A stretch of DNA of 24,164 nucleotides, taken from the NCBI GenBank assembly GCA_029717555.1, contig JAMDHS010000150.1, positions 1 through 24,164 on the forward strand, in the 5' to 3' direction. Origin of the DNA: Peribolospora baueri (taxonomy: Eukaryota > Basidiomycota > Peribolosporomycetes > Peribolosporales > Peribolosporaceae). Of the stretch, positions 11,399 through 21,062 are shown one piece after another; the first letter of the stretch is position 1; each line of letters starts with the position of its first letter. The position numbers were made by a program, and so were the translations under genes. Below the pieces are notes generated by a model. That model made no database searches, was not told the DNA's origin, and worked only from the letters and a program-made list of their open reading frames with translations.

Positions 11399-14209
11399 TT
11401 ACGCGAACAGACGGTCCAACTTGCTGGCCAGCTGGTCGCCGTCCATCTTGACGTATTTGTGAGGATCTGAAGGGTAGGGCGGAAGCGACCAAGTCAGTGG
11501 ATGCTATCGCAGTAAAGATGTATCAAAAATAAACTGACTCTTGGAAAAGTCTCCTCCACGGTGCTTCTGCAGGAAAGCCTTGTAAAGCGGCACCACCATT
11601 CTAGGGAAGCCGACGGAGAACAAGTCAGGAAACGCAGTATCTGAAAGCGTCAGCTTCTAAACGCCGTGTCCGCTCACTTGTTGACTTCTACACCCAATCG
11701 CTCGCGCAAGTCTGGGTCCTTCTTGGTCAGCGGGTAGGCTCGATGCAGAGTCTCAAGCTCGTCAAGGGCGTCAAAGAACCGAGTGAACTTGTCTTTGACT
11801 GCTTGCCGCTCTGCGCCGCCCCCTAATCCCAGCGCCTTGGCGCCGCCGCTGGAGCCTGACTTGTCTCCTGGCCCGTCCATGAGCGAGCTGACAAGCGGAG
11901 ACCAGGCGTCAGCAAGGTAGCCGTTCTTGGCGTTTCGCATAGCGCTGTTTAGAGAATCTTGGCCCTCTTCGCCCAGAAGGTCGTCGATGGTCGAGTGGGA
12001 AGAAGACAAGAGGGCGCGACGAACGTGAGAGATGTTGTTCAGGAGAAAGATGGATGACGTCGCGGGGGAACGGATGGCCCTGGCGCGGCCTTCAGGCGGT
12101 TGAACGCAAATGAGATCGGTTGTCAATAAGGTGACCATGGACTAGCATATGAAACCGTCAACGATAGGCCTCTGACCTTCTAACGCTGTCAAAAGACAGG
12201 ACAGCACGTCACGCAGATAGTGCCTGACCATCGCATTTTCCTCTCCTCGGCTGTTGAAGGACAGAGTCGGCGCCTTCGTGGCACCCATCATCCAGTTTCC
12301 GTCGCCAAGAATTTGCAAGAAGGGCTCGACAACATCTTGGAAATCGGCGATTTGCTTCATGTATCCGATGATCCGGTAAGTCAGATTGGACACGCTCGTC
12401 GACGGCACGGTATCTGCATGGCGCGCAGGGTAGCTCTGGATGAACCAGTGGTCGAATACGATGACGGTCAGCAACGAAGCCGCACCGATCGGGCAGAGAG
12501 TGCTCACCCTAATTTTGTCAATGACTTCTGGGAAACTCCGCAAGCACGTGGCCCTGACGGCGCCAAGGGCCTCCTCTATCTCTCCCCTCTCGCCTTTCCT
12601 GCCCGCTCGCTTCACCATGACGTCCGCCCAACGAGATTGAGCACTTTGCAGAACGCCAGCCAAGTCGAAGGCGAAGAAGATGTTGTCCGACACGGAGCGA
12701 CGAATGAACTCGGAGAGAGAGGTGAAGGTGCTGCTGAATGTGTCGACGGTCGGTTGAATGAGAGCGAGGTATATTGTGTCGAGCATAGACGAAGAGGTGA
12801 TAGGCATAATAGATCGAAGGAGGTTGTACTCGGTCTGCGGGAACGGGTCGAACAGAGCGATAATTGTCAGTTGCAATTATACATTCGCCAAACGCCCGAT
12901 GTACACCGACTCACTTCTGCCATGCCCAGCACGATGTCCATCCACAAACTCGTCTCGGCAGACCCTTTGCCGCGCTTGGTCACTTCTCCATGCTCCTCTG
13001 CTTCGGCCTCGTCTTCGTCTTTTGCACCCTTCTCGCCATACATGGCCTCGGCCTTCTGCACTGCATTCGTCGCTAAACCAGCCGTAGAGCGCTCCAGATA
13101 GATGCCCCGGAGATCACCATATGCGAGTAACGCCACAGTGAGGGGGTCTTTGGCGGCGGAGCCCTTGGGAGGCGAAATCGTAGACAAGTAAGTGAGGAGG
13201 TGGGTGAGGGGTGGGACCAAGCCGTCTGACAGAGTAGGATAGCCCGATGCTGCGGCGGAATGGGGAGGTAACTCAGCATGCGCTCAATCGGCCTGGCGGA
13301 GATAGGCATGCTTAGACTGACAGCGATACATCTCCGGATCGATGGGCTCAGAGTCCGGCCTGAGCCAGTCGACCATAACGTCGACGAGCTTGCCCGCGCC
13401 AACATCTATCAGACGGTTCTGAAACAGCGATCATGAATAAATTATGGATCAGATGGTTGGTCGTATTTGACGTCCAATGGTGTGCAATTCCCTCACCATT
13501 TCCATCATGACCTTTTCCTGGCCCTTGATGTCCGCCTTTCGTAGGGCATCTAATGCCTGCTTGACTCGGTCGATGGTGTCCATGTACGGAATGAGATTGC
13601 CTGGATCGGGCCTACAGATGGGAGGTGCAGACGCCATAATCGTGTCAGTAGGGTCACAAAGACGCTCCTCCTTAAGGCGGACCTGATCCATCAGTCGCAA
13701 GCGCCTGGCTCACCCTTGGTTGATGATCGGCTCCTCTTGCAAGATAATGTTGTAGTGACCCAAATTCTTATTGATCGCCTCCATGGTCAGATCAATGTCT
13801 GAGTGGTTCACGTCCGCATACAAAACCAGCTAAGCATTTGATCGTCTCCCATCTGGACTGCACGTACTTAGGAGGCCACCCCGTCCCAGTCGCACACGAC
13901 TTGCCGAGAAGAGACTCACTGTTCGACACGCGAGTGAGCGCCTGCGTGCTCCTGTGAATGGGCAGGATGGAGCTCTCCAGCTTGACCAGTCGTCTGTCGA
14001 AACCCGACAGGATGCTGGTCATCCGCCCGGTGAGCGTAGCCAGCTTCTTCTGGTTCTGCGTGAGCAGCTCGAGCTCCGCCTTGGCGAGGCGAGGAAGCGA
14101 GAGGCATGAGTGTTTGTTAGAACGGCGTTGCGCGAATGAAGGCAGGCAAATATCATCATCGCGAGAGTGTGCTCACATAGGCCAGATCCGCGTCCACGTT
14201 GCTGTTCAT
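11399..14209 (-). CDS. EXO70: Exocyst complex subunit Exo70
   Basis: Subunit of the octameric exocyst that tethers secretory vesicles to the plasma membrane. Eleven exons, in transcript order: 14209-14177, 14079-13920, 13798-13714, 13611-13497, 13418-13322, 13249-12915, 12834-12508, 12435-12177, 12089-11678, 11600-11539, 11466-11399. This gives 650 residues (yeast 623, human 684). Family marks are the N-terminal coiled-coil segment (GRMTSILSGFDRRLVKLE, then SILPIHRSTQALTRVSNNI), EEPIINQGP, TPLL-like FLQILGDGNW, SSIFLLNNISHVRRAL, and the basic C-terminus KNPHKYVKM. The C-terminal helices bind PI(4,5)P2 and Rho GTPases in characterised homologues. The splice at 12090-12176 has a weak acceptor (GAAG) and was chosen by frame and similarity. 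The start is the first ATG of the last confident exon; an extra upstream exon at 14287-14371 is possible. The 72-nt intron 12436-12507 is in frame and free of stops. Confidence 0.9.
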
Positions 14210-14719
14210 GATGCGGTCGTCGTCTGTGGGAAGGAAGGAGATCCTCTCGATCGGCGGTGCGGCAACCCGTATCTAAGGTCCACCACCGATCGCCGCAGCC
14301 GTGCCTGCTTGTTGCCATTCAGTGGAGCGCCCAAGTTTGGCGAGCTTCAGGTCGGACTCTCGCAGCCTCTCCTATAATCACACAAGAAGCAAATTGGCGG
14401 ACTGCGCTCGGTTCAAGCAAGGCATGGCGTCGTGGTTGGAAAGGAAGACGGAACAGCCAAATGTACATGGACACCTCGTAGTTCTCAAATGCAACGGGGC
14501 TTTCTAATAAGCGGGGGAGGAAAGGGATACGTGATGTCAGAGAGCGCTCGGGAATGGCGGACGGAAAGGAGAGGCATGAAGTCATCATTTGCTCTCTTTT
14601 TGTCGCCGCCGCCGTCGTCGTCGCGCTCTGAGATCTCGTAAGTGCAGGGCCTTGGCCGTGCTCACGAGGAGAGTCGCGACGAACAAACAGGTACCGCCCC
14701 ACCACACCATTGGCTGGGC
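14210..14719. other. EXO70 leader region
   Basis: Upstream of the EXO70 start on the minus strand. A frame-compatible, splice-bounded segment at 14287-14371 (TATAG acceptor, GTGGTG donor at 14286) would add an N-terminal piece reading RLRESDLKLAKLG, but I see no ATG that clearly starts it. Nothing else is recognisable before the transporter fragment. Confidence 0.4.
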
Positions 14720-14912
14720 CTCTACGGCTTTTTTCCGGAGGCGTCCTCTCGCTCATCGCACCCACGGTCTTTGTGCTAGTCGGAAACAAGCGCAAGTTCG
14801 GCGTCTATTTGGGCATCCTCTCCACCGTATCCTCCCTCGGCATCCTCGCCGGAGAGCCCGTGGCCGGCAGGTTGCTGAAGAACACCGGCAGCACCTTTGA
14901 CGGAGGGCTGCC
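14720..14912 (+). pseudogene. MFS transporter fragment, C-terminal half
   Basis: A plus-strand piece of a monocarboxylate-porter-like major facilitator. It reads LYGFF, then GGVLSLIAPTVFVLV, then FGVYLGILSTVSSLGILAG and EPVAGRLLKNTG, which corresponds to about transmembrane helices 9-11 with the conserved NPVAG-like turn. The frame changes by one base at the T-run 14729-14734. The piece stops abruptly at about 14912, where the sequence continues as the reverse complement of the N-terminal half of the same kind of gene. No start, no middle and no C-terminal tail are present, so it cannot make a transporter. It may come from the same gene as the neighbouring fragment (inference). Confidence 0.7.
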
Positions 14913-15266
14913 TGATAGTATGTCTGGAAGACCCCGAACGAGCGGGTGAAGCCGCCGCAGATGAACAAGAGGGCGCAGCCGACGACGACGAGCCAAGCGT
15001 CGAGTACCCCCGTCGGGCGGGGAGCCAATGCTTCCAAAGGCTGTCGGTAGACTAACCTGAGGCGGTCTGGGCGGCGATGGTCCAGAGTCGAAGCCCTCTT
15101 CCACGTCAACGGACGCGTCGCCGACACTGGTTGCGGTCTGTGAAGAGGAAGCAGCGTCTCGAGAAAAATGGTTCGATTTGTCGGCAGCCTGCTCGTCCAT
15201 GTTGAGAACCTCTTGGGGACCATAAGCGCCCGCGGCGACATCGTATCGTCGGTTGTCGGTGGACAT
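14913..15266 (-). pseudogene. MFS transporter fragment, N-terminal half
   Basis: A minus-strand piece starting at the ATG at 15266 (MSTDNRRYDVAAG). It has a hydrophilic, acidic N-terminal region of about 80 residues, then SPPDGG followed in another frame by LDAWLVVVGCALLFICGG and FGVFQTYYQ. This is the classic start of fungal monocarboxylate-porter-like transporters (PDGG-x-AWLVV, first transmembrane helix, then FGVFQxYY). One extra base between PDGG and LDAW breaks the frame. At about 14913 it meets the C-terminal fragment head to head, with the rest of the gene missing. The chromovirus fossil begins only 13 bases upstream of the ATG, so the native promoter has been displaced. Confidence 0.7.
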
Positions 15267-15278
15267 GGCGATGGAGTG

Positions 15279-15762
15279 ACGCCACAGCCGACGTATGGTC
15301 TCGTGGACCTGGGTCTTGAGTCCATGGCGGTAATCGTAGAAGAGGGCGGTCTTGCCATAGTCTGGACCCTGTCTGCGAGTGCGCAGAACTCGGTGGAGTA
15401 ATCGCGGGCTGACTCGGTCTGTCGGAGAGTAGCGACAAGTTCTTCCACGAGCTCTGCAAACAACTCAAGATCAAAAGCAGTGAGCACGGCATATCATCCT
15501 GAATCGGACGGCCAAACAGAACGAACGAATCAGACACTCAAGCAATACTTGCGAGTGGACGTCAACCACTTGCAAGACAATTGGTTCGACTTGCTCCCCA
15601 TTGCCCAGTTTGCATACAACAACGTAAGTCAATCTTCGACGTCTCATTCGCCGTTCTTCCTCAACTACAACTTTCACCCACGCACCGATTTCACGCCTCT
15701 ACCGTCTGACGTCCCTGCTACCACAGATCATCTGCAGAAGCTCAAGGATGCCCATGCAACCG
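15279..15762 (+). repeat. Left arm of the large inverted repeat
   Basis: About 484 bases that match the reverse complement of 16322-16792, with a few percent differences and small length changes. The arm is itself chimeric: reverse-complemented gag is joined at about 15480 to an integrase fragment in the forward direction. The same junction occurs in the right arm. Confidence 0.85.
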
Positions 15763-16321
15763 GCTGTTGTTCGATGACAGGACGGACTGCACGGCGTCGC
15801 TTGGGTGTGTTCGGCCTGTCCGGGTACGCTGAATGGAAGTCGATAACTGCTGGTGCGTCGTTGGACAAGTCTGATGCTGGAACCTATTGACGATCCGCTA
15901 CACCGAATCCCTTATAATGGACGAAATACTCGAGCTTGCGCCTGCGGAACCGAGAATCCAGAATGCGTTCGACGAGATAATGCTTCTCGCCGTCGACGAG
16001 CTCGGGAAGTGGAGGCGGCGGCTCGATTTGACGTGCTGGGATGGTGTTGGCGTGGTAGGGTTCTAGGAGTGAAACATGATAAGACGTTGTGCATAAGGTA
16101 GCCCCGTGGCAGCTGAAGACGGAATGCGCTACGACCGATGGGCTCCAGAATCTTGAACGGGCCGATGAAGCGATGATATAAGCACTGAGATGGTCTGTGA
16201 GATGGCAGATGATCGCGACGAAGGAGAACTTCCTGGCCCGGTTCGAAGAAGGGAGCGTCCTTCCGTAGTCGGTCAGCGTAGTGAACAGCGCGGGACTTTG
16301 CCTGCGCGAGGGCGTACATGG

Positions 16322-16792
16322 CGGTAGCATGGGCAACCCTGAACTTCTGCAGATGATCTGTGGCAGCAGGGACGGCAGACGGTAGAGGCGTGAAATCGGA
16401 GCGTGGGTGAAAGCTGTAGTTGAGGTAAGAACGACGATTGACTTGCGTTGCTGTATGCAAACTGGGCAATGGGGAGCAAGTCGAACCAATTGTCTTGCAA
16501 GTGGTTGACGTACACTCGCAAGTATTGCTTGAGTGTCTGATTCGTTCGTTCTGTTTGGCCGTCCGATTCAGGATGATATGCCGTGCTCACTGCTTTTGAT
16601 CTTGAGTTGTTTGCAGAGCTCGTGGAAGAACTTGTCGCTACTCTCCGACAGACCGAGTCAGCCCGCGATTACTCCGCCGAGTTCTGCGCACTCGCAGACA
16701 GGCTCCAGGACTATGGCAAGACCGCCCTCTTCTACGATTACCGCCGTGGACTCAAGACCCAGGTCCGCGAGACCATACGACGGCTGTGGCGT
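16322..16792 (-). repeat. Right arm of the large inverted repeat
   Basis: About 471 bases, inverted partner of 15279-15762, separated from it by about 560 bases that hold the remainder of the minus-strand integrase and chromodomain. Similarity stops sharply at 16792 on the outside and at about 16322 on the inside. Confidence 0.85.
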
Positions 16793-17561
16793 TCGAGTTG
16801 CTCGCTTCCTTCTTAGATGAAAAGGGCATCGTTGATAGAGATATTCAGAGAGTTCAAGTCCTCGAGAGTAGTGGAGCCTCTGCTGCCCAGGGCGGCGATA
16901 GGAAACGACTACGATGGAGGGGGAGAAAACCTCGGAGCTCAGAGGGGTAAGAGAATAGCGAGTCGAGCGCGAACACAGTTGGACAAGGGGGTGAGTCGCA
17001 GCTCGATGGGGAGCCGCCGCCTGGCGCGCTCCCGAAGGGACGGAGAACGCTGAACGCTCGGGGAGAGAGGAGGGCTGTGACGCAGCGCACAAAGTCCTAG
17101 ACGATGCGATGTCGCTGGCATGGCAGTACCGTTGTTGCGGACAAGCGCGATGTTCAAGGCAGAGCGGCGTACTCAACCGTGAGCGCGCTCGTGGTCGATG
17201 GCGACGCAGTTCTTAGTAATGTGTCTGCACGTGGTGCTACTGATCATCCCCCGCAGCCAGCGACCACATGGAGACCCGGCCCGCCCCCAACTTGGTCAGA
17301 TAGATTACCGGTGGCCGGCGGGGGCAGCATGGGCTAACTGAGTTTGGGAGGAAACATTTTCCGGAATGCTGAACGGCACAACAGATTCTGTGAGATGTCG
17401 TACAAGATCCACACGGTCGTATACGGTCAAAAACAAAACGCGCCGGTGCAACGAGGTGCCATCCTTACTGCACCGGGCAGCAGGCATGCGAGAACGGCGC
17501 ACCGCCACGGGACGGGCGGCTCAAGTCAAGTGATGCGGGGCTGATGAAACGGCTCGAAGGC
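16793..17561. other. Intergenic region, nothing recognised
   Basis: Between the retroelement fossil and the 3' end of the peroxiredoxin gene. It contains splice-like signals on the plus strand (a CTTCCTTCTTAG at about 16805-16816, GTAAGA near 16947) and short open frames, but no family I recognise. It may be a remnant of sequence that once flanked the element. Confidence 0.4.
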
Positions 17562-18642
17562 TCAGAGGGCCTTGGCGAACTTGAGTGCCGCCGGCGAGCT
17601 AGCCGTGCGGTGGAACACGGTGCGGTCGCGAGGGGGAAAAACGAAGCAAATCAGTGTCCGTCCGACTCGTATTCCCGACATCCACTCACCTCTCCGCAGG
17701 CTTGACCCCAACGCTGGCGAGGGCCACCTTGCCGTCCTTGTCGATCACGAAGTGAGAGCGCTTCGTGCTGGCCGCCGTGCCGGTGAGGACCTTGATAAGG
17801 TCTCGCTTCGGGTCCGAGAGGAGCGTGTAGGCGAATTTGTTCTGCATACGCGCAAGGACGGCTCAGTTCAAGGCGGGGGCCAGACAAATGGAAGAGCGGC
17901 GGGCGACGGCCGGGACGGGGCGGCGTCCACAGCTAGAACAAAGCAAAGCAGAAGGCGTACCTTGGCCTTCCAGCTCGCTAGACTCTTGGGCGAGTCGTTC
18001 GACAGACCTGTTTTGGCCAGATATAGACAGACGCGGGCACGTGGGTCCATGAGTGGAAACGAAAGCAGAACGAGGACCTGGCCATTGCTCCCGACACGAT
18101 GGTAACGATGCGAGCGATAAACTCACCATACACGGCGAACCCGGCCGCCTTCCAATCCTCGTACGTGTCGCGGTAAGTGCAAGCCTGGGTGTTGCACCCT
18201 GTCGAGCGCGTCCAATCCGGTTAGCCAAATTTCCGGCGAAGGAGTCGGTCCGGCCTGGTCAGCTGTCCGACGGAGAGGACGAGTGCTCACCGGGAGTGTT
18301 AGCCTTGGGATAGAGGAACACGACGGCGTTTTTGATATCGGATACGCGGACCTCGTTCTCCTCCTCGTCCTTGAGCGTCATCTCGGGCAACGCGTCCCCG
18401 ACCTTTGCAGCGCCGCCTTCGGGGACAGCCTCCTCCTTCTTGGCCTTCTTGCTCGTAGCGTCTCCGCTGGCGGCTGCGGCCTTCCCATTAGACGAGGCTG
18501 CCTTCTCCGTGCCTTGTCCTTCCGCCGGGCGCTTCTTTGCGGCAGGAGGCGCAGCGACTTCAGTAGACGGCGGCGCCTTGGACGAGAGGCGCAAAGACCG
18601 ACGGGGCGGCTCGGTGGGAAGGGACGTGGACTTGGGTGCCAT
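17562..18642 (-). CDS. Nuclear thiol peroxidase, PrxQ/BCP (Dot5) type
   Basis: Atypical 2-Cys peroxiredoxin that reduces hydrogen peroxide and alkyl hydroperoxides with thioredoxin. Five exons in transcript order: 18642-18291, 18198-18127, 18007-17961, 17841-17690, 17598-17562. All junctions are GT-AG with matching phases, giving 219 residues (yeast Dot5 is 215). Residues 1-90 are a low-complexity Ala/Lys/Ser tail with basic clusters AAKKRPAE and SKKAKKEE that look like nuclear localisation signals. The catalytic domain starts at VGDALPEMTL. It has the PxxxTxxC motif as PKANTPGC, with peroxidatic Cys 119 and resolving Cys 124 five residues later, as in the PrxQ family. Further marks are YRDTYEDW, LSNDSPKSLASW, KRSHFVIDKDGKV and the end KFAKAL. 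Nuclear location is inferred from the tail and from Dot5. Confidence 0.93.
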
Positions 18643-19071
18643 GTCAAATGTGCAGGCGAGCGCTTCTCAGAGAAAGGGCCAGCAGTGTCGAAAAGGCGAA
18701 AAGGAAGGAATGGGAGCGCGGACGAGGACGAGGGCGAGGCCGCCTCGTAGACGCTCGCGCTGCTAGTCAAGGCGGCCCGGCGACGCGGTGGACGCGACAA
18801 AACATTCTAGCGATCGGCCACGGGGGGTTATGTAAGCAGCCTTCAACGCCTGCTCTTCGAGTCCATCGACAACGTTCCGGGGGGACGGGGTAGTCTACGG
18901 CACCCGACGGGCAAGACTTTTTAAGAAATACGGTTCTATATCGAATTCTGGCACTCGTACTCGAAAATTGCAGCTTGTGTGTGCATTTATACTGGAGAAG
19001 GGCCCGTACGACCGGGCGATGCGAGACGAACGAAGGTGTCCGAACCTGCCCTTCGTGGGAAAAAGCCATAT
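18643..19071. promoter_or_regulatory. Peroxiredoxin upstream region
   Basis: The 430-base gap between the peroxiredoxin start and the end of the ribose-5-phosphate isomerase gene, both on the minus strand. A TATAAAT sequence on the minus strand at 18985-18991 is the only core-promoter-like word I see, and it is rather far (about 340 bases) from the ATG. Confidence 0.35.
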
Positions 19072-20424
19072 CTATGCAACGTATTCAGGCGTGCTCGGGT
19101 CAAAATCGATCCGCTCTTGGACCTGTGGTAGGCACAAGTAGGGGCCGGAAAAAACGGTGAATGGACGGGCGGCTCGACCAGAGTAATCACGGCAGGGCGC
19201 GACGTCGCCCACGACTCACGCTCCCATCGTTGCGCTTGACCGTGATCGTTCCGTCGTCGTTGCCAAAGTACGCCGCCTTGACCATATTGCAGAAGAGGCC
19301 GACTTCGAGGACGCCGGTGAGCAGTTTGACCCTGTGCCACCGTCAAGACCGAACGAGTGAGTCCCACATGCCCTCGTCATCGCCTTGCACGTACACCGCC
19401 CGTTGACCCACCTCGTCAAGAGTTCGTTCGGATCGAGCATGTACGACTCTGGGAAAGGTGCGTCGATCACAAAGTTGCTGTGCAGGACGACGAGCAGACT
19501 CGCTCAGTTCCATAACACCGACCGGCCGGGAGGAATTCAGGCACACCCACCCGTTGTCCGTAACCACCGGACCGGCCTTCGCTTTGCCCATCCGCAATTT
19601 GGCGTCGATGGATCCAAGTCTCTTCAAGTTTTGCAACACCTTGGCGTACGCGAAGGGCGCCACTTCGATCGGCACGCCCTGCAACCAGTTCCGACCCAGG
19701 ACGGACGAGTTTTTGCGGTAGTCGGCGACGATGACAAACTCCCTCGCTGCTTCGGCGAGCACCTTTTCGCGCAGGTGACATGCGCCCCCGCCTTTGATGC
19801 AGTTCAGGTCATTGTCCACCCTGTGCGAGCAAGACTTAAGAGTTAGGAAGGCAGGTTGAAGATATGACGCTGCGCACCAGACTCACTCGTCAGCGCCGTC
19901 GATGGTGACGTCGATGGAGGGAAAGATGTCGATATCACCGAGGTTCAGACCTGGTCGGAGAAGAGAAGGATAGATGAGTGGCTCATGGTCGCTGGTGCGC
20001 TCGAACGAGCCGACGTGACGACTGACCGGCCTCGAGAATCAAGTCCTTGGACTGGAAACCAGTCGGGACGAACCAGCGTTTCTGGTTAACCTCGGGTCCC
20101 TGAGATTTGATCCGGTCAACGACGTAAGGCACGGTCGAACCTGCGCGTGAAGGAGCGGTAACGACGTGAACGAGACCGGCCGTGACTCGAATGTCCACAG
20201 CTCGCCATACTTTCGTTCGAGAGACGTTTTTCTCTCTTTGACATTTCGCCTCAGCGACCGCCATCGGGCACCTCGCGACGCTCACCGCTACCGATGCCGA
20301 TCACTTTGTGCTCCCTCTTGACGTGGTTGTCCACCGCCGCGTAGGCCGCACTCTTCTTGGCCTGCTCGATGGCGCTCAACGGGTCGATGTCCTGGGAAGC
20401 CGGAGTCTGATAGGGCTGCGACAT
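19072..20424 (-). CDS. RKI1: Ribose-5-phosphate isomerase (RpiA type)
   Basis: Interconverts ribose-5-phosphate and ribulose-5-phosphate in the non-oxidative pentose phosphate pathway. Seven exons in transcript order: 20424-20286, 20140-20027, 19950-19887, 19820-19551, 19477-19412, 19331-19220, 19122-19072. Phases agree and the product is 271 residues (yeast Rki1 258). The phosphate loop GIGSGSTV is split by the first intron. Catalytic residues correspond to E. coli RpiA: Asp102 and Asp105 in DGADE (D81, D84), Lys115 in IKGGGA (K94) and Glu124 in LREK (E103). The end [15 protein letters not shown] is family-typical. The last intron (19123-19219, GTGAGT to CCACAG) is inferred; without it translation ends at 19187 after ten different residues. 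The frame stays open upstream of the ATG, with a presequence-like Arg/Ser-rich reading but no ATG. Confidence 0.92.
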
Positions 20425-20747
20425 GGCGGGCACAGCGGCGGGGGGCTTCCTACGGGACAGGGGCGAACTGGAGACGAAGAGTCGGGACCGCGCAGCGAGG
20501 GTGCTGTTGAGGCAGCCGGCTCGAGCGGATGAGGTCAGGAGCGGATGAAAAGATTGGTGCACGGCCGACGCCGAAGGGGGAAGGCGGGGAAGCAAAATGA
20601 TGGCGAGGTGGGAATGAGAGGCGAGGGAGAGAGGCGAGGGAAGGACTGGCTGTTGGCTGACGACGGCAAAGGTGTGGAAAGAGTGATCGGTCGGATGTAG
20701 TTTTCCTACGTTTAAAATGACTAATAAGGGGCACGTCGCCTATCTCG

Positions 20748-20786
20748 ACGAACGCTTTGCACGAACGTTTCGCACGAACGCTTCGG
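20748..20786. repeat. Three tandem 13-base repeats
   Basis: Three consecutive copies of a 13-base unit, ACGAACGCTTTGC, ACGAACGTTTCGC and ACGAACGCTTCGG. They lie about 325-360 bases upstream of the ribose-5-phosphate isomerase ATG (minus strand) and could be a cluster of binding sites for its promoter. The GAAnnnTTC-like core resembles but does not match the heat-shock element spacing. Confidence 0.7.
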
Positions 20787-21062
20787 GACAAATTCCTTTC
20801 CTCGCAGCGCAGACAGAGGCAAGCCATGACAGACATCGAGTCGTCCAACTGGCAATTTTGGTCGTCGCGGCACGGTCAACGCGTGAGGGAGACGACGAGA
20901 CTCATCACTTTTAACGGCAGCACCTCAGTCTACTCCAATGCGGGACCGGACGGCTCTCTTCGAAACAGCGCCGTTGTCATGAGGGAGAAGAGATCATGAT
21001 GCGAGGAAGGGGACGAGGTTGCATGTACATAGGCAAAATCCCAAAGCATACGTGAACGCAGC

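Larger units (their letters stand above)
15279..16792. mobile_element. Ty3/gypsy chromovirus fossil, palindromic and incomplete
   Basis: Fossil of an LTR retrotransposon of the Ty3/gypsy chromovirus clade. Parts seen: a gag fragment on the minus strand (15279-15479), an integrase 3' fragment on the plus strand (15480-15762), an integrase-to-chromodomain tail on the minus strand (16590 down to about 15763), and a second gag fragment on the plus strand (about 16591-16792). Marks are [17 protein letters not shown] in integrase and [16 protein letters not shown] in the chromodomain. No LTRs, protease, reverse transcriptase or RNase H are visible, and it is broken, with several disruptions besides the large losses. 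The two arms are about 95% alike by eye, suggesting a fairly recent rearrangement. Confidence 0.85.

Noticed and set aside
12142-12176. EXO70 splice acceptor at the TAG before TCCATGG
   Set aside because: Phase does not match any usable donor at normal intron length; the 87-nt alternative restores frame and family similarity.
14287-14371. Extra first coding exon for EXO70
   Set aside because: Splice phases fit, but no ATG starts it and the acceptor and donor are modest. Kept only as an alternative.
14753-15487. A continuous minus-strand frame that seems to fuse a gag piece to a transporter N-terminus
   Set aside because: The frame joins unrelated segments by chance; gag similarity stops before the transporter ATG and the transporter is read in different frames.
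20748-20786. Heat-shock elements in the 13-base repeats
   Set aside because: The GAA and TTC words are spaced by three bases, not two, so they do not form the canonical element.
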